A stretch of 64,000 nucleotides of DNA from Limnomonas spitsbergensis (lineage: Eukaryota > Chlorophyta > Chlorophyceae > Chlamydomonadales): positions 4,872,001 to 4,936,000 of the forward strand of contig JAYJMM010000036.1 in NCBI GenBank assembly GCA_037349105.1, written 5' to 3'. Positions 12,601-21,904 of this stretch are shown in pieces. Both the position numbers and the translations under genes were made by a program. Under the pieces are notes generated by a model. The model worked only from the letters and a program-made list of their open reading frames with translations, was not told the origin of the DNA and searched no databases. Within the stretch, counting starts at the first letter, position 1; every line of letters starts with the position of its first letter.

Positions 12601-15600
12601 TTCAGGCGGGTCCTTCAGGCGGGTCCTTCAGGCGGGTCCTTCAGGCGGGTACTTCAGGCGGGTACTTCAGGCGGGTACTTCAGGCGGGTCCTTCAGGCGG
12701 GTCCTTCAGGCGGGTCCTTCAGGCGGGTACTTCAGGCGGGTACTTCAGGCGGGTACTTCAGGCGGGTCCTTCAGGCGGGTCCTTCAGGCGGGTCCATCAG
12801 GCGGGTGCTTCAGGCGGGTACTTCAGGCGGGTACTTCAGGCGGGTCCTTCAGGCGGGTACTTCAGGCGGGTACTTCAGGCGGGTACTTCAGGCGGGTCCT
12901 TCAGGCGGGTACTTCAGGCGGGTACTTCAGGCGGGTACTTCAGGCGGGTACTTCAGGCGGGTACTTCAGGCGGGTACTTCAGGCGGGTTCTTCAGGCGGG
13001 TTCTTCAGGCCGGTCCTTCAGGCGGGTCCTTCAGGCGGGTCCTTCAGGCAGGTCCTTCAGGCGGGTCCTTCAGGCGGGTCCTTCAGGCGGGTCCTTCAGG
13101 CGGGTCCTTCAGGCGGGTCCTTCAGGCGGGTCCTGCAGGCGGGTCCTTCAGGCGGGTACTTCAGGCGGGTACTTCAGGCGGGTACTTCAGACAAGTACTT
13201 CAGGCGGGTACTTCAGGCGGGTACTTCAGGCGGGTACTTCAGGCGGGTACTTCAGGCGGGTACTTCAGGCGGGTACTTCAGGCGGGTACTTCAGGCGGGT
13301 ACTTCAGGCGGGTACTTCAGGCGGGTACTTCAGGCGGGTACTTCAGGCGGGTACTTCAGGCGGGTACTTCAGGCGGGTACTTCAGGCGGGTACTTCAGGC
13401 GGGTACTTCAGGCGGGTCCTTCAGGCGGGTACTTCAGGCGGGTACTTCAGGCGGGTACTTCAGGCGGGTACTTCAGACGGGTACTTCAGGCGGGTACTTC
13501 AGGCGGGTACTTACAGTCAGGAACATGAGCAGGTTGGATGCAACATTTCAAATACTTGGGAGGCAGGGTTCAGGACTCTGTAGTTTAAGGAGTCAACAGT
13601 ACGAGCATCAGGTTGCTGCTGCCAGATCCGACTAGCCTGCATCCCCTACCTGCCTGTCAAGGCCAGTTCTGGGAGCGTACCTCTGGGCACCTACAGCCTA
13701 TTCCCTGCTTCCCCTGAACCTCTTCTTGGCACTTTCAGGCCCGTTTTCGATGATATCGGGTGGAAGCTAGGTTCAACGTCGAGTCAGTGCTGAGGCACCT
13801 CGCACGCCCAGCTTTGAACAAGCGATGGCGTCTCCTGACGCAGCCCTCCAGGAGGGGAATGCAGAAGAAACTGAGAATGACAGGTTCTGTTGCAGTGTTT
13901 ATTTTAGTGGGATTCTAGACCACAATTTGCTGGGTTGCCCCGCGGCCACCCCTGGGCCGATTCCCATCAAACCTGGACCGGCCTCCGGCTGGTGGCCCAA
14001 GCAGCAGGGCTGGCCGAACCAGGGACTCGTGGCTGGGGGGCACCACGTAGCTGAACTGTAGCTGATAGTGGTATACCACGCACTCAAAACGACACTGGTT
14101 CTGTGCATAGTTTACACCGAACCCGTCTACCCGCAGGTGACGCTGAAGAAGCACTACAATGATGCCGCGGGACCGCGGCTGCTGGGCCAGGGGCTGCTGA
14201 GCGGGGACACCTGGTACACGCAACAGGCGTTTCGGGTGCTCAATCAGGTGCGGGCTTAAGGCCTACTCCAGAGGGTAAACCAGGCACAGTTTTCTTCAGC
14301 ACGGCGTCATTTTGTGTTTGTTCTCCCAAGCACAGCTGGCCAGGTAAGGTGCATGCCCATACAAGGACACCTGTACACGCAACAGGCGTTCCGGGTGCTC
14401 AATCAGGTGCGGCCTTCTGATAAATGAATAAACACACCCTGTGGCGTGAATGAAGGAAGCCACCCTTTCGGCCGTTGCACTAGGTGGCCTTAAGACCTTC
14501 ACCAGAGGGTAAACCAGGCACAGTTTTCTTCAGCACGGCATCATTTTGTTTTCAATCTCCCAAGCACAGCAGGCCAGGTAGGGTGCATGCCCATGCAAGG
14601 TCACCTGGTACACGTTACAGGCCTTCCGGGTGCTCAATCAGGTGCGGCCTTCTGATAAATGAATAAACACACCCTGTGGCGTGAATGAAGGAAGCCACCC
14701 TTTCGGCCGTTGCACTAGGTGGCCTTAAGACCTTCACCAGAGGGTAAACCAGGCACAGTTTTCTTCAGCACGGCATCATTTTGTTTTCAATCTCCCAAGC
14801 ACAGCAGGCCAGGTAGGGTGCATGCCCATGCAAGGTCACCTGGTACACGTTACAGGCCTTCCGGGTGCTCAATCAGGTGTGGCCCGCACCTGATAAACCG
14901 GACGCAATTTTATTCTGGAGGGCGCTCTTCATTTTATTTTCTATTTTCTATTTTATTTTCTAAACGCAACAGGTCAGGTAGGGTGTATGCCCAACAATGA
15001 GAACTGGTACATGCAACAGGCAGTCCGGGTGCTCAATCAGGTGTATAGCCTTCGCGAAAGGTAAAACCGAGGCATTCATTCAGGTGCAGCATGTGACCGT
15101 CAGGAATTTATATGAGGTGGGGGTTACGGGGACGTAAGTGTTTTCTGCACGTTTCAAGGTTAAGATGATGACCTTAACCTTACCCCTCACAATCCTTGAA
15201 GGTTTGGGCCTCAAGATTGAGATTGAAAAATGTATGTGATTTGAAAAAAGACGTGATTTGAACTGTATGTGATTTAAACATCATGTGGTTTGAACTTCAT
15301 GTGATTTGAACAATACGTGATTTGAACTGTATGTGCGTTGAACAGTGAGTTGAACCTTTTACGCAATTGTGTGTGTCTTCTGTTTCTTATCACGCATACC
15401 CTTCGTGGTGGCCTCTTCCAATGGTGTCAATGGTTTGTTCGATTTGAATTGGCTACCAGTCAGGGAAACAAACGTTGACAAGCCAGCCCTGGGCTTCTGC
15501 GTTTTTTCTCATATCTCAGGTCCCTAGGAGGGGGTCGTCTCACTGTGTTCATTCTTCCCCTCTGTATGTCTACTCCTCAGGCCTTGGGCAGGTGCATCCG

Positions 15601-18600
15601 CCATAAGTATGACTACGGGGCCATTGTACTGCTGGATGAGCGCTTCAGACAGCCCCGGAACCAGGCTGGGCTGTCCAAATGGGTTCGGAGCACCGTTAAG
15701 GTGGGTGGTCGTGGGTGGAGGGTAGGAGCATGATCAGGGTGAGTGGAGTTGGGTGGAGGGTGGGAGCGTTGTCAGGGTGGCTACATGGTTGAGGCGGTCC
15801 CCAGTGCCACTCAGCTCGGTTCCACTCATCATAATCGCCACCCCTCCGCCGTCATGGTGGTTTCCCGGTTTGGAATTCATCTGAACCCTCAGCCCAGTAG
15901 CTAAGCTCACCTTCTGCCGCATGCTAACTTGGTTTGGGTTGTAGCATACATGGTAACTAAATCTACCCATATCATGCGCCCCCCCCCCATATCACGCCAA
16001 AAACACTGTCCCAGCCACATTATGCCCCAGTTCTTTCCCGACTCCGCTGCATTCAGGTCTCCGGCCGGCAACCTCATTTGCTTTGGCCACCAGTCGTAGG
16101 CTGGTCCAAGGTCGGTCCCAATTGGGCCTTCGGCGGCCGCGGGGCGGCCTGCTGAAGGTGGACTGAAGACAGAATAGCCAAAAAAAGAAGCCCTGCTCCC
16201 CCCCCCCTTTGCTTTCTTCTTTCCTAGATCCACTCGAACTTCAGCGAGGGCATGTCTTCCCTGCGCGCCTTCTTCAAGGGTTTGGAGCTGGACCCCCCCG
16301 TGCGCCCGCCGCCACCTCAGCAGCTCCAGCCGGATCTGCAGAACCCGGATCTACCCGGGCCGCCGGCGTCGGTCTCGAGGGCCGGCTGCTGCGGCAACGG
16401 CAGCGCCGGGGCGGGGAAGGAGGCCGGCAGCGGCGGTGGCCGTTGCTCATCGGAGGCCTCTGAGGGCACGGCCCGCTGCGGAGGCGCCGCAGTCCACACG
16501 TCCTGGCGCTCCGATGCGGATATAAAGCACGAGATAGGCTACGAGCCGGACGGCCCGGCGCCCGCGCATCGGGTAGCCTACCAGGAGCAGGGCCAGCAGC
16601 AGGGTGGGTCCACAGCGCCGCTCGGTTCCGTCCCCCAGGAGGACGCGTCAGCTAAGGGTATGCATCGCTCCGAGGGAGATCGACCCGCAGCAGTGGCAGC
16701 AGCAGCAGGAGCAGCAGCAGCAGGAGGAGATCTGGTCCAGCAGCGCCCCTGGCCCCCAACAGACCTTCCAGCGAGGAAGGCCCCGGGAGTCTTCAAGGGG
16801 TATCAGGATATCCGGGGGTGGCTGAAGACTGGGGCGACGAAACAGCAGGAGCAGCAGCAGAAGCTGCAGCAAGAGCAGCAGGCGCTACCGCAGCAGCAAC
16901 AGCAGCAGCAGTCACAACCACCTTCCGCCGGTAAATTTGAAGGCAGATCTAACTGGGGCGGATCCAGCTGGGGCGGATCCAGCTGGGGTGGATCCAGCCG
17001 CCCTGGTGCAGGTGCTGCTGCTGTGGTTGTACCTGCAGTTGGAGCGAGCAGCCTTAGTCCGCCGCCGCCGAAGCAGCAGCATTTGCCTTTCCCAGGGTTT
17101 GGAATCGCTGCGATGGAAGCGCCTGCTGCTGGAACAGGCAGCGTCTACCAGCCGCATCAGCAGCAGCAGTATTTGCCTTTACAGGGGTTTGGCTCTGCTC
17201 CCATGGATGTGCCTGCTGCTGGAACAAGCAGACAACGTGAGCCGCCGCAGCAGCAGCATGTGCATCTTCAGAGGCTTGGTTCACCGGCCTGGGCTGTGCC
17301 AGCAGATGGAAAAGGAAAGGCGGATCAGGGGCAGCAGGGGCAGGGGCAGCAGCAGTTTCCTTACCAGGGATTTGGCTCGGCTGCGGTCAATTCGCATGCA
17401 GCTGGAGCCAGCAGCCCATACCAGCCTCAGTCAGGAGGGCAAGCAGGGGGGGCCAGCCTAGGACAGCACCAGCAACAGAATCCGCAGCTGGGGAACCAGC
17501 ACCATGACAAAGTTCAGGAGGGCCCCAACCAGCATCAACACCAGCAGCAGCACCTGAATCAGTACCCTCGATATCAGCAGCAACAGCTCTATGGCCAGCA
17601 CCAGAACCAGAACCGGTTTGGGCAGCAGCAGCAGGATCAGCAGCACCAGCACCAGCACCAGCCACAGGGCAGCTATCAGCACCAACACCAGCCCTTCAGG
17701 CAGCAGCAGCAGCAGCAGGACTCTGTGGACCCCCAGCGCACTGGCCTGCACCAGAATTGGTTCCCAAACCGGGGCGTTGGGCCGCATCCACACCCTGGAC
17801 ATGGCTATGGCCAGCAGCTGCAGCAGTACCCACACCCTGGCCAGCACTCTGCCCAGCATGCACACTGGAGCCAAAGCATTCAACAGGGAGATCACCAGCA
17901 GCTGCAGCAGGAACAGAAGCAGGAAGGTCTCGGGCAGCAACCGCAGAAAGCGCTGCTGCTGCTGCAGCACCAGCAACATCAGCAGCACCAACAGCAGGCA
18001 TGGGTCCCGAGTGCAGCGTATGGGGCAGTGACACCCGAGGGGAAGCGAGCCTTTAGTGATGCCTCGTCGCCGCCGCCGGCAACAAGGACTCCCTTGGGGC
18101 CGCCGCCACCAGCCGCGGATCCTACGCTGCATCTGCCGACGGCGTGTACTAGACCAGCTCTGTCAGCAATACATGCCACGCCACCGTCCTGGGCACCGTT
18201 CCGCTTCCGATCGCAGGGGGGTCCGGAGGGCGGAAATTACGGTGTGACTCCGCCGCCAGTGCACGCAACATGTGCGGCAGGGCCTGAAGCGTTCGGTAGG
18301 CGCACCGCTGGGACAGCTGAGCCGGGCGCAAGCGGAGCGGAGGCCGCGACCGTACTGAGCGAGCGGTCATCCGCATGGGGCCGCAGCGCGGCGCCCGCCC
18401 TGGGTCCCGGCTGCTTCGACACGCCGCTGTGCCCACGCGCCGCGCCCTTCCATGCTGCCTCCGCTCCCTCCATCGGCCCGTCGACCTCGGCAGAAGAAGC
18501 GGGCAGGCAGGCGCTGCCACCTCAATGGAGCGGCAGCAGCACCTTGCCGCGAGCCGCCCAGCAAGCATCAGGCCTTAATGCTAGAAGCTGGCCAGAAGCT

Positions 18601-19113
18601 GCCTCCCCCAGCAGGCTGTTCGCATTCCACACAGGAGCAGCGGAGACGGCCCCGTCCCTTGACCTGGCCCCAACAGGGCCGTCTGAAATCGGCGGCTGGG
18701 CAGCGCCAGCGGGCTGTTCCGCATGGGGCAGCCGCCCGGGCCTGCTTCAGCATGACCAGGGTTTTCAAAGTGCTGCCCAGGGTTTCCAAAGCAGTGCAGG
18801 AGCCAACGATGGCCGATCGCCGGCGCTGAACCGTGACAGCGTCGAGCAGCCCGGCGTTTGCGCAGCGACGTTGATGATGCCACGCTCAACCACGTTCCCG
18901 GCGCCGTCCGCCACGCCATGTCCGGCATCGTTCACGACGCCGGCTACTTGGGTGAGCGATCCGCAGACGTCTCGGCCTAGCCTGTGGCAGCAGCTGCAGG
19001 AGCAGGTAGCGGCCCGCCACAGCCCGAAGATGCTGCATGGGCCGCAGCAACAACAACAACAGCGACAGATGCAACAGGCCGTGCAGTATCAGCAGTGGCC
19101 GCAACAAGATTAG
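1436..19113 (+). CDS. RTEL1: RTEL1-type DNA helicase, 5' part missing or not found
   Basis: An XPD-family (RTEL1/FANCJ/DDX11 group) superfamily-2 helicase, which in other eukaryotes unwinds D-loops, telomeric T-loops and G-quadruplexes in the nucleus. Exons that keep one reading frame: 1436-3602 (or 3629), 4424-4616, 5589-5699, 8888-8971, 10424-10531, 11383-11535, 11973-12059, 14137-14247, 15581-15700, 16228-19113; about 2,006 residues from the first listed exon. Family signatures in order: [58 protein letters not shown] (motif IV region), [15 protein letters not shown] (motif V), and [17 protein letters not shown] (motif VI, QxxGRxxR) split exactly by an intron. Introns after 4616 are phase 0. 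The exon ending at 12059 appears to use a GC donor (AAG|GCAGGT). The N-terminal Walker A/B exons were not found; they probably lie before the window. RTEL1 is preferred over FANCJ or DDX11 because of motif wording; this subfamily choice is less certain than the superfamily. Confidence 0.85.
3840..4423 (+). repeat. Acceptor-plus-exon-start copies (about 110-130 bp) upstream of the 4424 exon
   Basis: The true acceptor CTTCTTACAG|GGGTGGGCGAGG at 4423/4424 and the first roughly 60 exon bases are preceded by diverged copies near 4045-4130, 4190-4265 and 4305-4390, with a more decayed one near 3850-3900. Each has a CTTACAG-type acceptor and the exon phrase GGTGGG(C/T)GAGGCC, and ends with a GACAG(T/C)ATTTGA phrase. 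They lie in the intron before the exon that encodes [12 protein letters not shown]. Confidence 0.8.
4640..5075 (+). repeat. 24-bp GC-rich minisatellite, about 18 copies, in a helicase intron
   Basis: The unit has period 24 bp and contains GCAGGGGGGCCTGC followed by TGTTGGCATC, with TGTTCGCATC variants. Because 24 is a multiple of three, every frame stays open and gives long artificial reading frames (for example an 8-residue GIAGGPAV repeat). It starts just after the donor ACG|GTGGGT at 4616/4617 and lies in the intron before the LTSGTLSP exon. Confidence 0.9.
5800..5850 (+). repeat. Copy of exon end plus donor (helicase exon 5589-5699)
   Basis: The last 30 or so bases of the exon encoding [10 protein letters not shown], plus its GTGGGACG donor, recur about 137 bp downstream, with GACATGGCC in place of GACATAGCC. 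The copy has no exon start and would be a decoy donor. Confidence 0.85.
6422..6600 (-). mobile_element. Dispersed element of about 180 bp, copy 1
   Basis: One of five copies in this window. On the minus strand it runs from a TTTTTGGCTAC-like end, through a core with GGACC(A/G)GCCT and GGTGGC(C/G)AAAG, to GTAGCTGACATGTAGCTGAG. It has no coding capacity. The size and termini suggest a non-autonomous DNA transposon (MITE). It lies in the intron before helicase exon 8888-8971. Confidence 0.7.
6700..8887 (+). repeat. 124-bp satellite, 18 copies, with a 7-unit higher-order repeat
   Basis: Unit starts fall near 6706, 6828, 6952 and so on to 8809, with spacing of 123-124 bp. Each unit has a C-rich tract, a CACACACAC tract and CTTCCCCTTTCAG, which is a strong acceptor shape, followed by TTGAAACTGCTGCGTGCTGG. 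The last unit runs into the true acceptor ATGCAG|GTGTGGACTGGCGTGCT at 8887/8888. Variant bases at about 7361, 7466, 7621, 7694 and 7916 recur 867-868 bp later, so a block of seven units has itself been duplicated. Overlapping minus-strand reading frames are artefacts of the repeat. Confidence 0.95.
8953..10110 (+). repeat. 70-bp minisatellite carrying an exon end and splice donor, about 17 copies
   Basis: The true exon 8888-8971 ends CTGGCCTACCAG followed by GTAGGAGG. A unit of about 70 bp containing C(C/T)(T/A)GGCCTACCAG|GTAGGAAGTGAG is then repeated about 16 more times up to about 10110, with two further decayed copies near 10150 and 10215. Units differ mainly at CCTGG/CCAGG, in the A-run length (GATAAAAATG/GATAAAATG) and at GGCGC/GGCAC. 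Every copy keeps a plausible donor. Confidence 0.95.
10300..10350 (+). repeat. Partial copy of helicase exon 10424-10531 start
   Basis: The sequence ATGGGTCAGTCCTTGCTGG and following bases at about 10313-10345 matches the start of the true exon (ATGGGCCAGTCCGTGCTGG at about 10431). It sits upstream in the intron and is truncated. Confidence 0.75.
10625..11100 (+). repeat. Purine-only minisatellite (GGTGGAAGGAGAG units)
   Basis: This is an array of units of about 13-16 bp built from GGGGTGGAAGGAGAG and GGGTCATCTGAA, so the plus strand is almost purely purine for about 450 bp. The unit resembles the donor just upstream, AGGTGGAAG|GTGAGGG at 10531/10532. Isolated later copies, GAGGTGGCAGGTGAGAG (about 11075) and GAGGTGGAAGGTGGGG (about 11187), keep the exon-donor form. 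Confidence 0.85.
11555..11972 (+). repeat. About 85-bp degenerate tandem repeat, five copies, in a helicase intron
   Basis: The phrases CTCATCACTCCC, GTGTGGA and CTGCC(T/C)TCCACA recur every 80-90 bp from 11570 to the acceptor at 11972. The repeat fills the whole intron between exons 11383-11535 and 11973-12059. The copies are diverged and pyrimidine-rich. Confidence 0.8.
12060..13512 (+). repeat. 13-bp minisatellite, about 112 copies, two interspersed variants
   Basis: The unit is GGGTCCTTCAGGC or GGGTACTTCAGGC. It begins at the exon boundary AAG|GCAGGT (12059/12060). The C variant dominates the 5' half and the A variant the 3' half, with blocks of each. As 13 is not a multiple of three and no frame meets a stop, the array yields reading frames of 416 and 610 codons with a 13-residue period; these are not genes. 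Each unit holds CTTCAG, an acceptor-like string. Confidence 0.97.
13630..13680 (+). repeat. Decayed copy of the end of helicase exon 11973-12059
   Basis: CTAGCCTGCATCCCCTACC followed by TGCCTGTCAAGGCCAG matches the true exon end CTAGCCAGCATCCCCTACC followed by CTTCAGTCAAGGACAC. It lies beyond the 13-bp array, so the array appears to have expanded inside an exon-end duplication. Confidence 0.65.
13900..14070 (+). mobile_element. Dispersed element of about 180 bp, copy 2
   Basis: Same family as 6422-6600, plus orientation. It shares AAACCTGGACCGGCCTCCGG and the GTAGCTGAACTGTAGCTGA end. It is inserted in the helicase intron just upstream of exon 14137-14247, and a small reading frame across it is not a gene. 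Confidence 0.7.
14248..15045 (+). repeat. 235-bp tandem repeat, four copies of the end of helicase exon 14137-14247
   Basis: The exon ends with CGGGTGCTCAATCAG and a GTGCGG donor at 14247. Copies of the last 40 or so exon bases plus donor end at 14406, 14641, 14876 and about 15040. Two full 235-bp units are nearly identical; the first and last are more diverged. Copies also contain a CTTCAG and a CACAG acceptor-like site upstream, so each looks like a pseudo-exon. Confidence 0.92.
16040..16185 (-). mobile_element. Dispersed element of about 180 bp, copy 3 (truncated)
   Basis: Minus orientation. It shares CCACCAGTCGTAGGCTGGTCC and GGCGGCCGCGGGGCGGCC with copy 1 at 6490-6570, but lacks the tandem GTAGCTGA end. 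It lies in the last helicase intron. Confidence 0.65.
16228..19113 (+). CDS. RTEL1: RTEL1-like last exon: end of helicase domain and Gln-rich tail
   Basis: Terminal exon of 961 codons plus TAG, starting after TTTCCTAG. The first residues, [19 protein letters not shown], match the family's final helicase helix (the VIRDVAQFFR-type end in RTEL1). The rest is a low-complexity tail: Pro/Gln-rich at the start, a WGGSS triplet around 16950-17000, four copies of a roughly 37-residue unit containing PxxGFGxAxMxxPAAG (17080-17420), a His/Gln-rich block (17460-18000) and an Ala/Ser/Pro-rich end. Animal RTEL1 tails carry a harmonin-N-like domain and a PIP box; I could not recognise either here. The region has an open frame of nearly 3 kb and normal codon content, so I consider it coding, but its function is unknown. 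Confidence 0.8.
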   Translation: MHSNFSEGMSSLRAFFKGLELDPPVRPPPPQQLQPDLQNPDLPGPPASVSRAGCCGNGSAGAGKEAGSGGGRCSSEASEGTARCGGAAVHTSWRSDADIKHEIGYEPDGPAPAHRVAYQEQGQQQGGSTAPLGSVPQEDASAKGMHRSEGDRPAAVAAAAGAAAAGGDLVQQRPWPPTDLPARKAPGVFKGYQDIRGWLKTGATKQQEQQQKLQQEQQALPQQQQQQQSQPPSAGKFEGRSNWGGSSWGGSSWGGSSRPGAGAAAVVVPAVGASSLSPPPPKQQHLPFPGFGIAAMEAPAAGTGSVYQPHQQQQYLPLQGFGSAPMDVPAAGTSRQREPPQQQHVHLQRLGSPAWAVPADGKGKADQGQQGQGQQQFPYQGFGSAAVNSHAAGASSPYQPQSGGQAGGASLGQHQQQNPQLGNQHHDKVQEGPNQHQHQQQHLNQYPRYQQQQLYGQHQNQNRFGQQQQDQQHQHQHQPQGSYQHQHQPFRQQQQQQDSVDPQRTGLHQNWFPNRGVGPHPHPGHGYGQQLQQYPHPGQHSAQHAHWSQSIQQGDHQQLQQEQKQEGLGQQPQKALLLLQHQQHQQHQQQAWVPSAAYGAVTPEGKRAFSDASSPPPATRTPLGPPPPAADPTLHLPTACTRPALSAIHATPPSWAPFRFRSQGGPEGGNYGVTPPPVHATCAAGPEAFGRRTAGTAEPGASGAEAATVLSERSSAWGRSAAPALGPGCFDTPLCPRAAPFHAASAPSIGPSTSAEEAGRQALPPQWSGSSTLPRAAQQASGLNARSWPEAASPSRLFAFHTGAAETAPSLDLAPTGPSEIGGWAAPAGCSAWGSRPGLLQHDQGFQSAAQGFQSSAGANDGRSPALNRDSVEQPGVCAATLMMPRSTTFPAPSATPCPASFTTPATWVSDPQTSRPSLWQQLQEQVAARHSPKMLHGPQQQQQQRQMQQAVQYQQWPQQD

Positions 19114-20263
19114 CAAGCTGGGTTGGCACGCAGCCCAAGTCAAAGTACCTAAAAACCTTTAAAATGATTTGCTGTCCGACATTGGGGACAGGCCCTATGC
19201 ATCTCTCGAGTGGCTCCCAGCCTGTACGGTACTGCCTGACATTGCAGGAGCAGAAAGCAATCGGTTTTTGTTTTACACTGTACTGTAGTCTGTAGTACAG
19301 CCTGGGTACTGTAGTACCAATAGTAATGTCCAAGTCTCTTCCAATATCTCTGATTTTGACAGGTTCATAAAGAAGAAATCTTTCGACAGTGGCCGCACCT
19401 CCTGGCCCTACCGAACAGCAGAGGATGCATCCTTAGTTTCTTATTTGCGTAAATGCAGGGATGTATCGGTCAGTAATGCAAGGCGTATGTGAGGGCAGGG
19501 CAATGAGCAGCCACAACACTGCCCGTTTTCCTGTTGCTGCCAGTATGAGGCTTGAGCTGGTCTCCTTTCTGTGCTCTTCTTGTTCCCACAACCTGGCAAC
19601 GAAATGCGCTACGGCACTGTGCGTAGGCGGAATACCCACAGCCGCCTAATTGTCCAGCTCAGATGGTGATGGCATTCAGTTCTGTTCCCACAGAATGGCA
19701 CCTTGAGTGACTGACCACATGCACCAAACACTGGTAGGCATAGCACACTGCCTCTGTAGTCCAGCCATTAGCCCTAGCCATGGTGGTGGAGCCGGAAGAG
19801 GCCATCCCGCAAGGTGAAACTATCATTATGGCAGGCTTCTGTCTTCAAAAAAAGGCACCAGGTGACCGAGTCATATACAAATGTGTACACTGCAGCGTAC
19901 TCTGCCATCCAGCTGAGATAAGGCTAGCCCTACGATCTCGATTTCCCACTGCTGGCTGTTTGATAAGGAGCCTGGACTTTGCACTGTTAAGTTATTACAG
20001 TCCACCATTTAAATAATTTGTGATCTCGAATGGTACCGGTGCATTATGGCAGTTACCGGTACATCAATGACTCATTTCGACGGATGGGACAAAATATTCA
20101 GCCATAACCCAACGCAGACAGGCACTTGGGGCACCATCCAAACTATCCACCTAATGCACTCCACGTCTTGTGCAGTCATTAACCATCTAGCGATGGACCG
20201 TGCCATTTGGGAATCTGAAATTAAGCAACCAGTCCAGAAAGTGGTTAAGCCCCTAGGTGTAAA
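19114..20263. other. Helicase 3' flank, no gene seen
   Basis: Apart from the helicase 3' untranslated region this stretch shows no recognisable coding or RNA gene. Short open frames occur (for example 19780-20016) but lack codon bias, family motifs and splice context. Confidence 0.5.
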
Positions 20264-20499
20264 TCAGACATGAGGGTGACTGGAACTTACATGTAAGTTA
20301 TAGGCTTGCTCCTGAGCGGTGCTCCTGAGTCTCAGCTGCCCCATGGCCAAGGAGCACTTAAGTGCAGGCTCCCATCGCAATGCTGGCTCACGTCTTCCTG
20401 CCGGCCCTACCTTTACTGCCAGCTCTCGATGGCTGCTAGTTTTGGGCGCACTGCCGGGTCTGCGGCCACAATACGAAGAGCCCAAGATGCTGAACCCTA

Positions 20500-20587
20500 G
20501 ACTATGATAACGCAGAATCTGGACATGCATGTCAGCCAAGCTGCGCAGCGCCCCCGTCAGACCTAGCATCCCAGCGCTGTGGTCCAA
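20500..20587 (-). CDS. Candidate C-terminal exon of the Mini-RNase III-like gene
   Basis: On the minus strand, after GATGTGGAG, the reading LDHSAGMLGLTGALRSLADM resembles the GYLYLTG..ERL.EL end of Mini-III proteins and is in the frame required by the phase-0 exon end at 21905. A related copy of the acceptor and exon start lies upstream at about 20650-20710, reading LDRSSGK. The match is short and the 3' end of the exon is unclear. Confidence 0.3.
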
Positions 20588-21539
20588 CTCCACATCATAT
20601 GGTGTCATGGCACAAACGCTCCACATCTGGACATGCATGTACGCCAAGCTGCACGAAGACTGTGCTTCCCGGAGCTGCGGTCCAGCTGCACATTATATGG
20701 TGTCATTACAATTCAGCTCCCCATCACGTTGGGTGCTTGCCTAGGGGGGTCACTGGTTTTCGCTTGCTGTCCTAGCGTATTTAGTGCCTTAACCGGTTGA
20801 AGGGCACAAGTCCCATGCATCACATGTGATGCCCCGTTGGACTGTAAAAACTTCAAAACACTTCACGCGCCAGATTTAGGGCAAGGTGCATTTTCCTGAA
20901 CCTGGCGTTCTTAATTTCAGATGCTTGCGTCCCCGTTTGCCATGACTATGACAGGGAGGACGAGCCAGAGGCTTCACATTTCTTCGCCACATGATGTTGC
21001 ATGGGATCGCAGGCTAGGATTCGGGCGTCAAGTATTCACAGGAGCCAGCAAGAGCTGCATCACGGCGTGGCATCGTGGCAGGTCCGTCAAGAAGAGGAAT
21101 GCAACCTGTGGAGTGGGCGGCATGGCACAACTTTTAAGCTGGCAAATTATTATTATTACTGTATTGTATACCGGTATATTCTTACTATTTCACTTAGCGT
21201 GAAGATATTTACCCTACAGCCTTTTTTGATAACAGTAGTGGCAGCAGTGGTAGACTGGTAGGTCTGTCAAGAAGAGGAATGTACCTTCAGCCTATCAAGC
21301 TTGTGTGCAATTAGGAAGAGGCCGCAGGTCCATCAAGAGGACAAATGCTACTAATGGAGTGACAGCGTGCATATCACCATGAAGTGATAGAATGGCCTCG
21401 GGACAGACTTGGTAAATCCTTGACTGGAACAATACAGCCTTTCACCCAGCTTGACCCAGCCCTTCCAAGTCTAGCCAATTCAGCCCTGCCCTGCCTCATC
21501 TCCCCCCGAACGCTGACCCACTTGTTTTAATGTGATCCA

Positions 21540-21670
21540 CATCTAGCCCACCCTATCAAGTACAGTTACCTCCTCCAACACCCCTCCACCCTATCAAGTA
21601 CAGTTACCTCCTCCAACACCCCTCCACCCTATCAAGTACAGTTACCTCCTCCAACACCCCTCCTCCCGTT
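21540..21670. repeat. Tandem repeat of about 40 bp, three copies
   Basis: CCCTATCAAGTACAGTTACC followed by TCCTCCAACACCCCTCCA is repeated three times in the intron downstream of Mini-RNase III exon 2. Confidence 0.9.
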
Positions 21671-21764
21671 CCCAAGGCATGCCATACCCTTGTCTCGCCC
21701 AGCCACAAGTCAATCAACGACTCAAATGAAGGCATCCAGAAATCAATCACCAGCACTACGTCTC

Positions 21765-21904
21765 GCACTCACCAGTACTACGTATTGCACTCACTAGCGC
21801 TACACCCAGCACTCACCAGCACTACGCCTCTCACTCACCAGCACTACACCCAGCACTCACCAGCACAACGCCTCTCACTCACCAGCACTACACCCAGCAC
21901 TCAC
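21765..21904 (-). repeat. 20-bp repeat of an exon end and donor, about seven copies
   Basis: On the minus strand the true exon end GTGCTG|GTGAGT (21905/21904) is followed by about seven copies, spaced about 20 bp, of (T/A)GTGCTGGTGAGTG. Intervening bases alternate between GAGAGGCGT and GCTGGGTGT. Almost every copy keeps a near-perfect donor. Confidence 0.93.

Noticed and set aside
11751..13635. Two long open frames (610 and 416 codons) with a 13-residue repeat
   Set aside because: They are read-through of a 13-bp tandem repeat that has no stop in any of three frames. They overlap in different frames and lie between two conserved helicase exons.
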